From: Chrysomallon squamiferum
Lineage: Eukaryota; Mollusca; Gastropoda; Neomphalida; Peltospiridae
Reading direction: 5' to 3'
Length of the DNA: 64,000 nt
Assembly: GCA_012295275.1 (NCBI GenBank)
Contig: CM022670.1
Coordinates: 28,206,381-28,270,380, forward strand
Shown in pieces: positions 27,001-39,398 of the stretch. The first letter of the stretch is position 1, and each line of letters begins with the position of its first letter. Position numbers and translations under genes: made by a program. The notes below the pieces were generated by a model. That model did no database searches and was not told the DNA's origin. It worked only from the letters and a program-made list of their open reading frames with translations.

Positions 27001-29509
27001 CAGCAACATTTTCTGCTGGTTCTGAATTCTGACACTTTTCCAGAATAATACGAAGAAGATCTCTTACACCCTGATAGTAAAACAACCGCTAATTTCAACA
27101 GTATTTATTAACATCCCTTAATATTATAATTTAAGACAGGTATTTATATAAAACCTCAGCACATTTGTGTACAAAATCAATTTTTAACAAATATGATACA
27201 AGTGAGGAAATTTGTTGTTCTTTGTAATATTTTTTACCAATAACGAATAATGAATTGTTTGTATTTACTTACTATGACCTCTACTATTCCACAGAAAGTA
27301 AAGTATATACTGTAATCATCTATTTTAATTTTAAACAAATCACTTTCTCAGTCATGATATATATTTACATTTCAGTCATGCTTTCAGTTTATTAAAATTT
27401 CAATTTCAAACTCTGAACTTGTTCAGAGATTGTAATGGCAGACTGCAATTAAATAAAGAATGTTATTCTTCAAAAGAAGACTTTTTCAAACATCATACCT
27501 TGTATTCAACTCCACCAATAATCCTTCTTATTAAAGAAAAGGATGCCTTCCACTGTAAAGGTTGTTTATAGCTTAACCCTTCATATGATAACAACTCATC
27601 ACAAATTTGTCTGTAAATAAAATCAAATATTAGCTTAATATTATCAAATTATATATATTTTCTTATATTTTTTCTGCAATAAAAATCTAGAAATATTACC
27701 TCCTTGGTCCTCATTCAATACAAGTTAACACATAACTGCATTAATAAAAGAAAGTATTACTTCTAACAAATATTTTTATTAACATTAATACTGAGGAAAT
27801 AATTTAGTAAGCTTTTTGGGACATTCAAAGTACTAATACTGAATTGTCCCAATAAATTAATTCTGTGCCTTTAATAAAAACAATTATTAACATCACTGTC
27901 TAGTTAAACAATGTATAAATAGTTCAAATTACTTTATTCCATTACTTTATTATAGTTAGAAATGAGAAGCATATGATGTAAAGAAATGTACAGTTAAGTG
28001 AAACGAAAGGTTTCTGATTTTTTTTCCACTTTTTTTGAAATATGTAAAATATACTTACTTAGCTGACATAATATTGTCTTCCACCATTTTTTCCAGAAGG
28101 TCACATAACAGTGTCACCCGTTTGAAATTAAACTGACGATAAAGACACTGAATGTAACTTCTTAAGGCAATATCATGTGATTCCTAAAATAAATAAATAA
28201 AATAACAAATAACACACTTAAAAAGATGAATATGAAGATGCTATCTAAAATTTAAAAATTAAACCATCTTCAGAAACATGCATCAAAATAATCAATAGTT
28301 AATAGTGCATATCTGTAATACAAAGTTATATTAGTGAAAGTTTTCAAAACTGAATAAGATGAGTAAATCAGTATTTTTGGTTTCCATCATATAAAGGTTG
28401 AGGGACACAAATCAAGGTGTGTTGTGTCATCAGATCAATTCCTGTTCAAGGATGCGCAACTGATGTTATTAAAGTCATGGTATGTACCATCATATCTGTG
28501 GGATTTCAACATTTAATACATATTTCATTTTTAAAAATATTCTAAATTTATACACACCTGGGGAATACCCTGCCATAACTTTTTCATTCGTTCACAAGTG
28601 AAAGTTTTATTTGATTTATCATTTTCCTCGTTAAAAACAATAAAGTTGCAAAATGCCTCCTCAATGGCTTCACCTCTCTGAAATTGAAATATTAAATCAT
28701 AAAAATAAATATTACATTCTGCAAAGTATTTTAGAAACGGTACATTTTTTTTATTTTTTTTTATCATAAATGTTTATATAATTATTAGCATGCACTCAAC
28801 AAACTGTAAAATTATTTTTAAAAAAATTGTTTTTCCTTTATAAATTTTGTTTCAAATTATGTACAGAATTTTCATAGCATTTTAATTATAAATCTAACAT
28901 GCATATTTTTGGTATATTTATTTACCTATTTATTTGATCTTTTTTATTATTTTTTTTTCAGAAGGTAAATTTAAACATGGATTGATATAGTTTATACTGA
29001 AATATGTTCCTGTACATTATTAATATGCATATTATTTACTCATTTATTTTTATGTATAATAAATACATAAATATATAAATAAATTTTAAAAATATTTTAA
29101 AAATTAAAAAATATATAAAAGAATAATAATAAATAACCCCTCGGGTCTCAGTCTCAATATCTGAATACAATATAATGATTGTAGTGAATATATACCATTA
29201 TTATTATACGCAATCATTTAAAATTTGATATTAAAAATAATTTAATAATTTAAAAATAAATAATTAAACGTCAAAAATCTATATTTAGGCCTCTATGATA
29301 AACGACAATTAGAAAGTGTATAAATTAGTCAATTTTAAACATTATAATATTATATTTATCATAGCATACTATATGTAATTATATTTTATTATTATAAATA
29401 TAAATATTTTATATTTACTTAATTTACGATAATATTAAAATAATAAAATAAACACCAGCAATTCGGATACAACTTCATTCACTTGTTCTTCGACGGATTT
29501 AACGCTCAT
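8958..29509 (-). CDS. MED23: Mediator of RNA polymerase II transcription subunit 23, 34 coding exons
   Basis: Joining the exons gives a continuous frame of about 1343 codons, against 1368 in human MED23. MED23 is a large helical-repeat subunit of the Mediator tail in the nucleus; it links activators such as ELK1 to RNA polymerase II. Identity is clear from many stretches matching human, for example RYVLEQPYS, SQLLWQHLSSQ, FQFASFPHMVLSL, ILHTLLEMFSYR, HYRVQLL, TNQNQLHL, ESEELNRALI, NSPEHWLQ, YFGNVCLRFLP, DWRFNEFPNP and DPICDFLY. I chose the start at 29509 (MSVKSVEEQVNEVV) because exon 1 splices in frame to an exon beginning RGEAIEEAF, which aligns with the human N terminus. The stop is at 8958-8960. 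All junctions were checked for phase. All but one intron are GT-AG. Two are U12-type, and one of those ends in AT. Exon coordinates are in the four block entries. Confidence 0.97.
9094..9440 (-). other. U12-type intron 33 of MED23 (GT-AG)
   Basis: The donor is GTATCCTTT after exon 33 (GATTTCCT). The branch region is TCCTTAAC, a perfect U12 match, with the AG acceptor ten bases after the branch A. Splicing joins CT + T TAC CAC, giving Leu-Tyr-His-Ile-Lys-Tyr as in human DFLYHMKY. The intron is 347 bases long. It lacks a strong polypyrimidine tract, as expected for this class. Confidence 0.88.
10681..10847. repeat. 44-bp tandem repeat, about 3.8 copies, in MED23 intron 31
   Basis: Units begin at 10681, 10725, 10769 and 10813. 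Each carries AAAGACTT-like then GTGACTGA then AATGAAATA then TTTAAGAA or TTCAAGAA. Three units are exactly 44 bases; the fourth is partial and ends just before exon 31's 3' boundary (10873). The copies are diverged by substitutions but not by length, which suggests an old array. Confidence 0.8.
12214..12803 (-). other. U12-type intron 28 of MED23 with apparent GT-AT ends
   Basis: The 5' end reads GTATCCTTT, a full match to the minor-spliceosome donor consensus. Near the 3' end is TTCCTTAAT, one base from the U12 branch consensus. An in-frame junction that restores the family sequence needs the intron to end in AT, ten bases after the branch A. Exon 28 then ends GTT GAC A and exon 29 starts CT ATT TCT GGT, giving VDTISGK against human VDTMAGK. 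The only nearby AG is about three bases from the branch A, too close for U12 splicing, and gives the wrong phase. The next AG downstream is out of frame. Confidence 0.75.
13251..17599 (-). CDS. MED23: MED23 coding exons 17-27
   Basis: Exons: 17430-17599, 16652-16852, 16306-16372, 15960-16013, 15528-15636, 15206-15277, 14677-14787, 14359-14418, 13939-14046, 13650-13749 and 13251-13349. Landmarks in order: LGSSEVQPQLSR, ESEELNRALIITLARA, NWCKDIL, VEAEYKKWKS, HFSMQG, RTFADYLVYEFS, DRMVLCL, QLLLLNVAEFKNRV, NSPEHWLQSNWHEKHM, YPEKFYYEG, VYFGNVCLRFLP and RPVTYLYNTL. Introns are short (about 0.2-0.8 kb) and all have ordinary GT-AG ends. Confidence 0.93.
17995..18070. repeat. compound trinucleotide array (ATG)n(AAG)n(CAA)n in MED23 intron 16
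   Basis: About eleven ATG/GAT units are followed by AAG and then CAA units. A separate (AAT)n lies at about 17638-17664 in the next intron region. Confidence 0.8.
18171..21698 (-). CDS. MED23: MED23 coding exons 10-16
   Basis: Exons: 21498-21698, 21094-21180, 20500-20705, 20152-20225, 19600-19768, 18925-19067 and 18171-18345. Exon 10 is 67 codons from AKQRCEVLEEQLVDLVV to FPHMVLSLYEK and is almost colinear with human. Exon 11 carries GRDHLMWVLLQFISGSIQ. Exon 12 begins LADFLPVMKLYDLLY. Exons 12-13 join at GA+A (Glu), 13-14 at T+AT (Tyr), 14-15 at AG+T (Ser) and 15-16 at A+GT (Ser); each restores the residue found in human MED23. Exon 16 ends at a GTCAGT donor, weaker than consensus, but the splice restores HLCVESTALRL. 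Confidence 0.93.
21699..25168 (-). other. MED23 intron 9, the longest intron (3.47 kb)
   Basis: There is no open frame or exon-like block in it. It contains a (TG)n/(CA)n hairpin-forming tract at about 24061-24140, a poly(A) run near 24604-24623, (TA)n near 23880 and otherwise unstructured AT-rich sequence. The ends are GTAATA (after CAG of exon 9) and TTTTTAG before exon 10. Confidence 0.7.
24061..24140. repeat. (TG)n-(CA)n inverted microsatellite
   Basis: A TG tract runs to 24106, followed by AAAT and then a CA tract from 24111. The bases 24098-24106 and 24111-24119 are exact reverse complements with a four-base loop. This could form a hairpin in DNA or in the MED23 intron transcript. Confidence 0.7.
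25169..29509 (-). CDS. MED23: MED23 coding exons 1-9 (codons 1-298)
   Basis: Exons read on the minus strand: 29456-29509, 28558-28677, 28059-28183, 27499-27610, 26972-27070, 26468-26572, 26216-26285, 25792-25904 and 25169-25264. Phases chain correctly: exons 1 and 2 end at codon boundaries, exon 3 leaves two bases that exon 4 completes, and exon 7 leaves one base that exon 8 completes. Landmarks are IIGGVEYK/GVRDLL across the exon 4-5 junction, ILDRNACLLPAYLAV in exon 6, SDYVNSFRPAAQ in exon 7 and RYVLEQPYSREMVCNMLTL in exon 9. These match the N-terminal half of metazoan MED23. Confidence 0.93.
25274..25545. repeat. degenerate ~39-41 bp tandem repeat in MED23 intron 8
   Basis: About seven copies of a unit built from GTTAATATTATTTCTC, AAACTG and AAAATCTGCA follow each other immediately upstream (minus strand) of exon 9. 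Copies closest to the exon are most alike; distal copies are decayed. Confidence 0.75.
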
Positions 29510-30812
29510 TTTAAATATATACTATTGCAGTATATTAACAAACAAAAACAAAACAAATAACTATTTTGATTTAAAGCAAATTTCTCTTATTTAATGTTTT
29601 CCATCTTAAAACACTGACTTTTAATACTTGGTTTCGCTGTATGTTAAATAATATAAGCAATAAATCTAAAACAGTTATCAGTCTATGAACAAAAACATTT
29701 ATTTCCGTTTCCTGACGTGATGTACAATGTAGAATTTAATATATATGTGAACATTAAATATTTGATTCCCGCTGTTGATTTAATTCTAATAAAGAAACAC
29801 GTTATTACACACACACACACACACATTTATAAATTAATTAATAAATAATATTAAAACTAATAAAAAACGTTTAATTAATATGTCTAGTTCGAAAATCTCG
29901 AATGTTTTATGCGTTTTTAATACTTGTTTATTTATCTTTATAATAATAATTTAAATTTGTTTTTTTTAATTTAGATACTTACTCATTTATTTAGCCTATT
30001 TGTTATTAAAAAGAAATTATATCATTTCTGTTCTATACCTCTGGTGAACAGTGCCCCCAAGATAACTTATTTTCAAGCATGAGATATTCTGCATTTGCCA
30101 CGCGAAGACAAGTTCATGTTGGTGAAGATAAATACAAAGATTACCATATGTAATATCAATGTTGAAATGCGAATCATGAACAGTGCCATCCATGTATGTT
30201 TGTGTGGTGTCAAAGATTCATCTGCAGAAAGATAACGCTGATGACGCCAACAAAATATCAGTTTATTCCAACAAGAGTGCAGAATTATTTTAAGACCGGC
30301 GAGACACAAATAAACACGCATTTAATATTTCCAAATCTAAACTGCAACACTTTGTCACAGATTCCTTCACAATAAATAAATAAATAATAATTAAAAAAAA
30401 AAAATCTTAAATGTTAATTTAAAATTAATCTATCAAAATCTTAATTTATTTAAAGTTCAAAAGAATTTAGGTACGAATTAGAGAGTTGAACTAAAATTTT
30501 GTGATAGAACGAGAAAGCATTTTGACTGCTTTGCTTTTCTTATTAAAAGTCGTGTCTTTGTTTTACTTCAGGAATGTTATTTACAAATCATAATTTAGAA
30601 TTTCATTTTGAACAATACTATATATTGATGGTTTGAAATTTTTTCTTTTAATATACTTTATTTGTTTGTTTGTTTGCTTGCTTACATTTTGTTAATAATA
30701 TATCAAGTGAAACATAATATAAAACATTTTTAAAAAGAAGAACAAATAAATCATGAAGCAAAATTGTGCTTTCTTAATTTTTAATGAATCGATGAAGGAA
30801 ACATTTTCTAAT

Positions 30813-30846
<34 letters not shown>

Positions 30847-31139
30847 GTTGTTGTTGTTGTTGTTGTTGTTGTTCTTCGAAGAGAGCTTAATACTTGTTTT
30901 CGTATATTAATTTATATAAATTGTAATACATGTACTTTGAATAGAAAAATTAAGATGCTTAAAATAAAAAGACAATAATTTTAATAATAATAAGTAAAAA
31001 AACATAATTACTTGCAATTAACCTTTTTAAAAGTATTTGGCAGCGATGGGATTTTAAAATTTGTATTTTTATCATTATCTTCAACAACAACATTATTGCC
31101 GTTGTTGTTGTATAGATATTTTGCATAGTTTACATTCCA
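29510..31139. other. intergenic region between MED23 and the myosin light chain
   Basis: The two genes are divergent. The MED23 promoter should lie just above 29509, but I see no clear core motif. There is a (CA)n at 29806-29825. A higher-complexity block without recognisable coding potential lies at about 30030-30340, and an (ATT)n(GTT)n array at 30813-30872. Confidence 0.55.
30813..30872. repeat. (ATT)n(GTT)n compound microsatellite
   Basis: About eleven ATT units run directly into about eight GTT units. Confidence 0.95.
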
Positions 31140-31463
31140 TCGTTACATAATCATTTACCAATCCTCTGCGTAAAGTTTGTGAGAGCATCACGATTTTCTT
31201 CACGGCGCGTGCGTAAAGTTAAGTTTTCCGTTCTGTGTGCAGTTAGTATTTACAGGTGGGTTGAAAGAACTACTGTACTGCTTCAGGACTGTTTTTATTT
31301 TATTTGCTATTATTGATGTTTTGTATTGAAACGAGTTTATTGGATATTATAACTGTTTTGTTAAATTCATTAAAGTTAGCAACAAATACTGACATTAAGT
31401 TTTGAGCGGCGGCTGACCTACTTCTGCTTCCGTCATTCAGTTTAATAGCCCGTCCTGTCACAG
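31140..31463 (+). promoter_or_regulatory. candidate promoter and alternative non-coding first exons of the myosin light chain
   Basis: This block is CpG-rich (for example GGCGCGTGCG near 31205), unlike the surrounding sequence. It contains two exon-like ends on the plus strand, TTTACAG|GTGGGT at 31255/31256 and GTCACAG|GTGGGT at 31463/31464. Either could splice to the acceptor at 32131. Two first exons would mean two promoters. No TATA box or transcript evidence is available. Confidence 0.4.
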
Positions 31464-32131
31464 GTGGGTGCGCTTAATTTTTATCTTGGGTAAAGAAGAA
31501 ACATTTTCGAATTAACCTATTCAGTCTTCCGCAGGGACTATGTTAGCTACAATATAACTAACAAGATGTCTTGCAATAAATTTTATAATATATTTAAATT
31601 TTGCGATTTTTTGACATTTGTGATTCATCACTTCACTGACTCACACTGAACGTTTCCCCTAAAAGGCTAAATCCAGTAAACGCTAAGTGCACTTGGTCAT
31701 TTTCGATCCTTAGTAATAGCTTTTGACAAGTATGGTAATTTTAAACCTCATAGAACTCGTGTAAATAATAAATTTTATTTTTGATTCCGCTTCTGTTTTC
31801 AATTTTAATTTTTAATATTCAACATAATGAAACCAGTATTATTTATACTTTTTCTTCTTTAACTATTAGATAATAAATGTATATGGTGAAAACATGTCTG
31901 ATCAATATGTCAAATTATTATTGTATTAAATATTATACTTATAGTCAAAATTGTTGAAAGAAAATGATAAATGTTATGAACTATGTATTTTAACATAACT
32001 AATAATTAGTTCTTTTCATCAAATGTAATTTTAGAAATGTATGCCAGGTGAAAACAGTCCAGAATGATTTTTTGGGAGGCCTTAGATATAGATTTAACAA
32101 TATATTATTTGGTTATTATTTATTTTTGCAG

Positions 32132-33811
<1,680 letters not shown>

Positions 33812-33945
33812 TATGTTATGTTTACTGATATTTACTTACTTTTACATACTTTCATCATGGACTGACAGGTATATATGTATTAAGACCTGCTTAAAAAAAA
33901 ACATGGATGACTGATACAATGTGGTGGGCATTAGTAAATAGCAAA

Positions 33946-33951
33946 AATAAA
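33946..33951 (+). terminator. candidate poly(A) signal of the myosin light chain gene
   Basis: AATAAA lies 135 bases after the stop codon. More distal AATAAA-like sites exist, and the T-rich sequence to 36 kb could hold a longer 3'UTR. Confidence 0.45.
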
Positions 33952-36667
33952 CATTATGCTATTATATGTTAATAATAATGGTTAGTTACAGCTAGTAGAT
34001 GTTAGATATCTGTGAGCTATTTATGATTTGTTTTTCTATTAATCCTGTTTTAAAGTTTATTTCAAAATTATATTATTTTTACTAAATATCGGTCCAAAAT
34101 ATCTTTTCTGTATTTTTATGTTTATAAATACCAATGTATATTTGTGAGTTTTTGTTTCATTTGAAACTCACTAAGTATTGGGTATTTTCAGTCTTCAGTT
34201 TACTTGTTTATTTTTCATTTTGTGATGGGTTTATATCAAAAATTTTAAATACTTGTATGATTTCTAGATATTTCTTTCTTTATATATATTTTTTAATTTT
34301 TATTTTATAATTTTTTTTGTTTTATTTGTACATGTCCACCATTTGTATCGTTCATGTCAAAATAATTTGTCTACGTAGAAATGAAAAGTATTAATGAACC
34401 TTAAGATTTTCAAGGCATGCACTTATAAAATTATTATATAAAATATTGTTAATCTTGTATATTCGATCATTCCATATAATCTCTTTGTTATTTTTAAGGG
34501 TATAGCTTCCTTTGAAACAAAAATATCTTTATTACTTTTGTTTGTTAATTTTCTTTTGTTTTAAAAATTAGGCTACAGTATATATATATATATAAAAAAT
34601 GAAATTGTTTCTTTGGATCTTTCAGATTCTTTTTATTTTCCAAAATGTAGCTCTTAAAAATAAAAACTGTTTTTTGTTTTTGATGAATGCTAATAAAAAC
34701 CAGAAAAAACCTTGCCAGACACTTTATTCATTCCAGAATTCTGAAGGTGTATTTACCATTATTAGCTGGTATGTTACTTTCGTTTAATTTAAGAACTTGA
34801 ATATTTTTAATCGCAGGAGGGAAGTCTTGATATTTAATAACAACACACAGTAAATGGCATTCCTTTGATAAATATTAATATTTTTGCCTTTTCAGGCAAG
34901 TCACAACTTTTTGTAATGATTGTCACAATCTGATTGTTGTTGGGTTTTTTTTCTTTTTCTTTTTTATATTGTTATTTTTATTACTGGATTCAGTCTTAAC
35001 CATTCTGAAAAAAATGAGGACCAAAATTGTATTGTTTATTTTTTTTTTTTTTATATTAAAATACTGTCTTACATATCAGATATAATGACTGTTTTGGAAT
35101 GTTTTGTTAATATTGATTTTTCTTCGTTGGTTATAGATGGGTTTTTAAAATTTATTTTCTTTTACTATAATTAAAGAATCTATACCACAATAAAACAAAA
35201 ACTACTTCGTCATTTTTAAATGAAATTTTTTTTTAATCATTCTGGATATTCATTAAATATTCATTAAATATGAATATATTGCTTATTTATTTTATTTATG
35301 TTTTTTTTTTTTTTTTTTTTTTTAAGAATAATCAAATACTGCCATAAATTATATTATTAAACTTTCAGACAAAGTATTAAAATACAGATAATGAGTTATG
35401 GACTGACTTCATTCAGCTGACCACACTGATGAAACATATCAGCATATTACCTTTTTTATAATCATTGTTTTTTATTTTTTCAACATCACATAATTTACTT
35501 TATTTCATTTTTTGTAAACATTTGTAACTAATGTTTTCTTTATTATTTTTTTTTTTTTACAGTAATCTTTAACAAAACATTCATGTCTTAATACCATTTT
35601 TTTTTTTTTTTTTCATTGAAACTTGGTAATGTCAAATTTATCTTACTTTCTTTATAATCAGAAAAATGTATGGAAGAGAATCTAGATCACTGAAGGTTTA
35701 TTTTTATTACTGTAGCATTCTAATATTTACTTTATTCATATATTATGTATATTTTGTGGTATATCATGTTTATACTGTTAACCATTGTCTGTACAATTTG
35801 GATTTGGATTATTTTTACACATTCCAGGATATGATTTGAATAGTAAGATATTTTGTTGCAGATTTGAATAATATTTAATACAGCAAATGTTTATTTGATC
35901 AAGGGACCAGTTGTTCTTTATTATTAGGAAATTGTCAGATTTGAAATTGATGAACTAATGGCAAAAACAAAAAAAAAGAATCAAAATGCACAGTGGTTAA
36001 TTAAATTTATTCTTTTCATTTCTAGTTTACTGCTTGGAATACTAAAGGTACCTTCATACATACCATGTTATACTACTGCCTTTGCTTCTTATCATGTGAT
36101 ATACATGTATAATCATTTATATATTATACTGAATAAATTTTGCTACATCATGTATTTGTTGTTATCAAATTTGTTGATGAAAAATAAACCGGAAATATTA
36201 CATAAAAATTTTATTTCTATATTCTTTTGAAAGAAGCAGGAGATCAGGAAGACTTGTAATGTTTTATTTTTGTATTTCTTTATGTGCACCAATGCACAGA
36301 CAAAATTAGTCATGTGATAACATTGGATTAGTTTCATTGTCTAACAAGATTGTCGCATGCTTTTTTATGGGTAGAGGAGTGCATATGAATATCCAGTTTA
36401 GATTTATAACTCCAACACAATTGTGACTAAAATTAATGTCTTGAAAAAGAAAAAAAAAATTGGCAAGCATTGTATTTGTCATGGACAAGTCTACTCAAGA
36501 ATGGGTTATTTCATTTTAAAAAATATTTTTTATATTTATTTTTCTTGGTTTTTGATAAACCTAAAATAAATAAATAACTAAATTAATAACAAATAACCCA
36601 TATAATGTCTGCTATGTATTGAAAATCCTATTTCAGATAACATAATATTGCATAGGAAGTGTAATAA
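33952..36667. other. convergent intergenic / 3'UTR region
   Basis: T-rich on the plus strand with several long poly(T) runs (about 35037, 35300, 35550, 35600). No coding signal. Part of it may be an extended 3'UTR of the myosin light chain gene. Confidence 0.5.
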
Positions 36668-36673
36668 TTTATT
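36668..36673 (-). terminator. candidate poly(A) signal for the unrecognised gene
   Basis: AATAAA on the minus strand lies about 280 bases after the stop codon at 36953. It is the first one I found in that direction. Confidence 0.3.
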
Positions 36674-36952
36674 TGCGTTTCTCCATTATTAATTATTTAT
36701 ATTGTGAAGCAGGTAGTTTGTGAACAGAAAGAAACTGGCCATTTATGTAAAAAAATGTTTTAATAATTAGTCTACTGAAGGTTAAAAACAATTTTTACAC
36801 AAAAATTTCATAGATAGGTAAAATGCGTCACTTTGTGTCTAGTAAATTCATCACTGTTGTTTATCTAGTATTCGTTTTTGAGTAAATATCTCTAAATCTT
36901 GAACTGATACCAATCATGCTAAGTTATAATTCAATATTTCTTACTGATTTAA

Positions 36953-37696
36953 TCACATAAATTCGTCATGCTCTGTTCTGTCTCTGTCAAAGTATTTTGA
37001 CTTTCGTTCCAGTTTTTTCATGGCTTCTTGATACCTGGAATCTGCATCAATCACTTTTAATTTGACATAAGTACCTTCAGCATCAAGCCGTGAATTTTCG
37101 TAAAAGTCTTGAAGGACGTGTGGTCTTTTGAATTCTGGATTTAGATATGTCTGGGCATAAGGCATTGGCTCATACTTACACCTATCGCTTGGATTCTTTG
37201 GTCGTGAGGTGATCTCATTATTTCTTTCTCTTCTTGGACTTGGTGCCTCGAGGTCCGATAGTTTTGGTGCATCATGCAAGTCAAGAGTGGCCTTTGGTGT
37301 ATTGGAAGCTATCGCAAGTTCTCGTTTTAACTGCATACTTTCCATATTTCTCTTCTGGCAGCAGGCACACGTCAACGTACTGCGTCCGTCCCAGGACTCC
37401 TGCTGCACGGGCAAAGCATTTCGATACTTGGAATAATGAAGGTATTCTTGGACAATTTTTTCAACGTCATCATCTTGAACAGGCTGCATCTGCTGAGAAT
37501 CGTCGAATATTCTTTGTTGTTTTGGTTGATATTCCAGAGGTAAAGTTTGAACAACAATTGGTTTGTGTTTACGTACCATTACCGTTTTCTTCTCTGAAAT
37601 TCTTGGAGTATACAAGTTGGAGGTTTCTTTTATTGGAGTCAATGGTTTTAATTTTGCCCTTGATGCTTCGTACTTCTGTTTCGCTTTGCTCATCAT
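36953..37696 (-). CDS. unrecognised conserved-looking protein, about 247 aa, one coding exon
   Basis: The frame is open from 37726 but sequence before 37706 reads as a splice acceptor (AAATTGTAG), so translation most likely begins at the ATG pair 37696/37693 (MMSKAKQKYEASRAKL). No signal peptide or membrane segment is present. The protein is charged and rich in K, R, E, Q and P. It has an acidic stretch QDDDVEK, a VQEYLHYSKYRNALP segment, a Cys cluster CACC (residues about 110-113), and a well-composed C terminus (YLNPEFKRP, LQDFYENSRLDAEGTY, and an amphipathic helix ending YFDRDRTEHDEFM). Codon use is ordinary and CpG content is higher than in nearby introns. I do not recognise the family; a structural or cytoskeletal role is only a guess. 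It is convergent with the myosin light chain gene. Confidence 0.7.
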   Translation of the reverse strand: MMSKAKQKYEASRAKLKPLTPIKETSNLYTPRISEKKTVMVRKHKPIVVQTLPLEYQPKQQRIFDDSQQMQPVQDDDVEKIVQEYLHYSKYRNALPVQQESWDGRSTLTCACCQKRNMESMQLKRELAIASNTPKATLDLHDAPKLSDLEAPSPRRERNNEITSRPKNPSDRCKYEPMPYAQTYLNPEFKRPHVLQDFYENSRLDAEGTYVKLKVIDADSRYQEAMKKLERKSKYFDRDRTEHDEFM

Positions 37697-38052
37697 GACA
37701 TACAATCTACAATTTAAAGTTAACAATATATGTGATATAAATTAAACTTAATTATAAAAATAAGATTATTTTGTTATTTTTAGTTATTTATCAGTCATTT
37801 CAAATATTCAAACGTGGATTACCTTAAATTGATTTTAAAACAAAAAACAAAAAAACATTTACGATTACTGAATTGAGCATGTAGTCATTGTAAAATAATA
37901 ATATCCGAAGCTATGTACATTTAAAGATATTTCCATTAGTTATCATAAACAAATGTTATATCCCAATCTTAAAAAGGAAAAGAAAAAAAGAAATGCATTT
38001 TGTGAATATTATCTCCCTAACTGAAATACTTTCATGCATAGAGAAGTCTTAC

Positions 38053-38150
38053 TTCGTTCTGCTAAACTAAACCTATGTGGAAAGTCAAATCTCTACGCAA
38101 CGAACGTCAAGTCGCGACATTATAGTTAGTACCTGCGGAGAAATATCGAT
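38053..38150 (-). other. possible non-coding first exon of the unrecognised gene
   Basis: On the minus strand, CAGAACGAA|GTAAGA gives a good donor at 38053/38052, about 350 bases upstream of the acceptor at 37706. The preceding sequence is relatively CpG-rich (CAACGAACGTCAAGTCGCG on the plus strand). The upper limit is arbitrary. This is inference from splice signals only. Confidence 0.3.
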
Positions 38151-38341
38151 CATATGTCATAACGTAGTTAAGAACCTTCATCTAGACATCAGAGCGCTAC
38201 AGTATTAATAATAAATAGCTCCTGAACCAGTTTCTGGTATTATCTGTTTGTCTTAATCTTAACACACAAACCTTAAATATCTACTGATATGTAGGTTATG
38301 ACAGAAAATTGTATAGACTTGTACCTCTTTTTAAAACAAAG

Positions 38342-38344
<3 letters not shown>

Positions 38345-38413
<69 letters not shown>
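38345..38413. repeat. (AG)n microsatellite
   Basis: About 34 pure units on the plus strand. Confidence 0.97.
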
Positions 38414-38418
<5 letters not shown>

Positions 38419-38650
38419 CATTATAAGAAATTTCTTTTCCTTTTTTTTTTTTTTTATGTAAAGCATTCCGATGAACTGACTAAACAACTGAAAAGAGGTC
38501 CATTTTCTTTATTTCTACAAATGTTTTTACTCAGTTATATAATCGCTAGTCAAACCTAATGAAAACAGCGTAAATACTACCCAAAGACAAAAAATAAATT
38601 AAAAATAGTAAAACTCCCCCCTATAATACAGTTGGGGAAAACAGAAATGA

Positions 38651-38682
<32 letters not shown>

Positions 38683-39296
38683 AAGAAAAAAGAGAAAATA
38701 ATGTAATTTATTGTGACCTACCTGTTTCAAAACTGATACTAAAATCCACACAAAAATATCACCTCATCAAGTTTATAACTTTTTCATTACAAAGCGATGC
38801 TTTCCTTCACTTGAAAATACATTTATTTCGTTTTCCGATACGAAGAAATCAATCATCACATTTATAAAAATAATAATAAAGTTAAAAAAAAAAAAATAAA
38901 AGAGCACATATTGCCATATTGACTTTAATTTTTTTTTTTTTTTTCTTTCATTACCCATGCACCCGACAGGTTTTGGCGTGTTGCCACGAGAGGGCATTAC
39001 GAGGTCTACCACATTTAGAGTGGTTTATTTACAGGACGTCATTGTATAAACCAAACTACAATGTAGTGCGATAGACTCCTGTAAAAGCCTGCTACTCACT
39101 CGGGCAAGAAGCCATTGAAAAACAAACAAAAGCTTGGCCGTAATCAGTAACTAACCAATGGCAACATAAATATTGATAGACTGTGCTGGGACTACTCGAC
39201 AGAATGAGAGAAATAAAGATAATAAGTTATCGTTTCTTTTAATCATAATACACATGCCTTAAAAAGAAATATTTTATTAACGTACACAGAATGAAC

Positions 39297-39309
39297 ACAC
39301 ACACACACA

Positions 39310-39395
<86 letters not shown>
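39297..39395. repeat. (AC)n(TC)n microsatellite
   Basis: A short AC run is followed by about 42 TC units, the reverse complement of the (AG)n array 0.9 kb away. Confidence 0.97.

Positions 39396-39398
<3 letters not shown>

Noticed and set aside
37234-37698. 154-codon plus-strand frame opposite the unrecognised gene
   Set aside because: It lies antisense to a longer frame with better composition and splice context, so it is probably a shadow.
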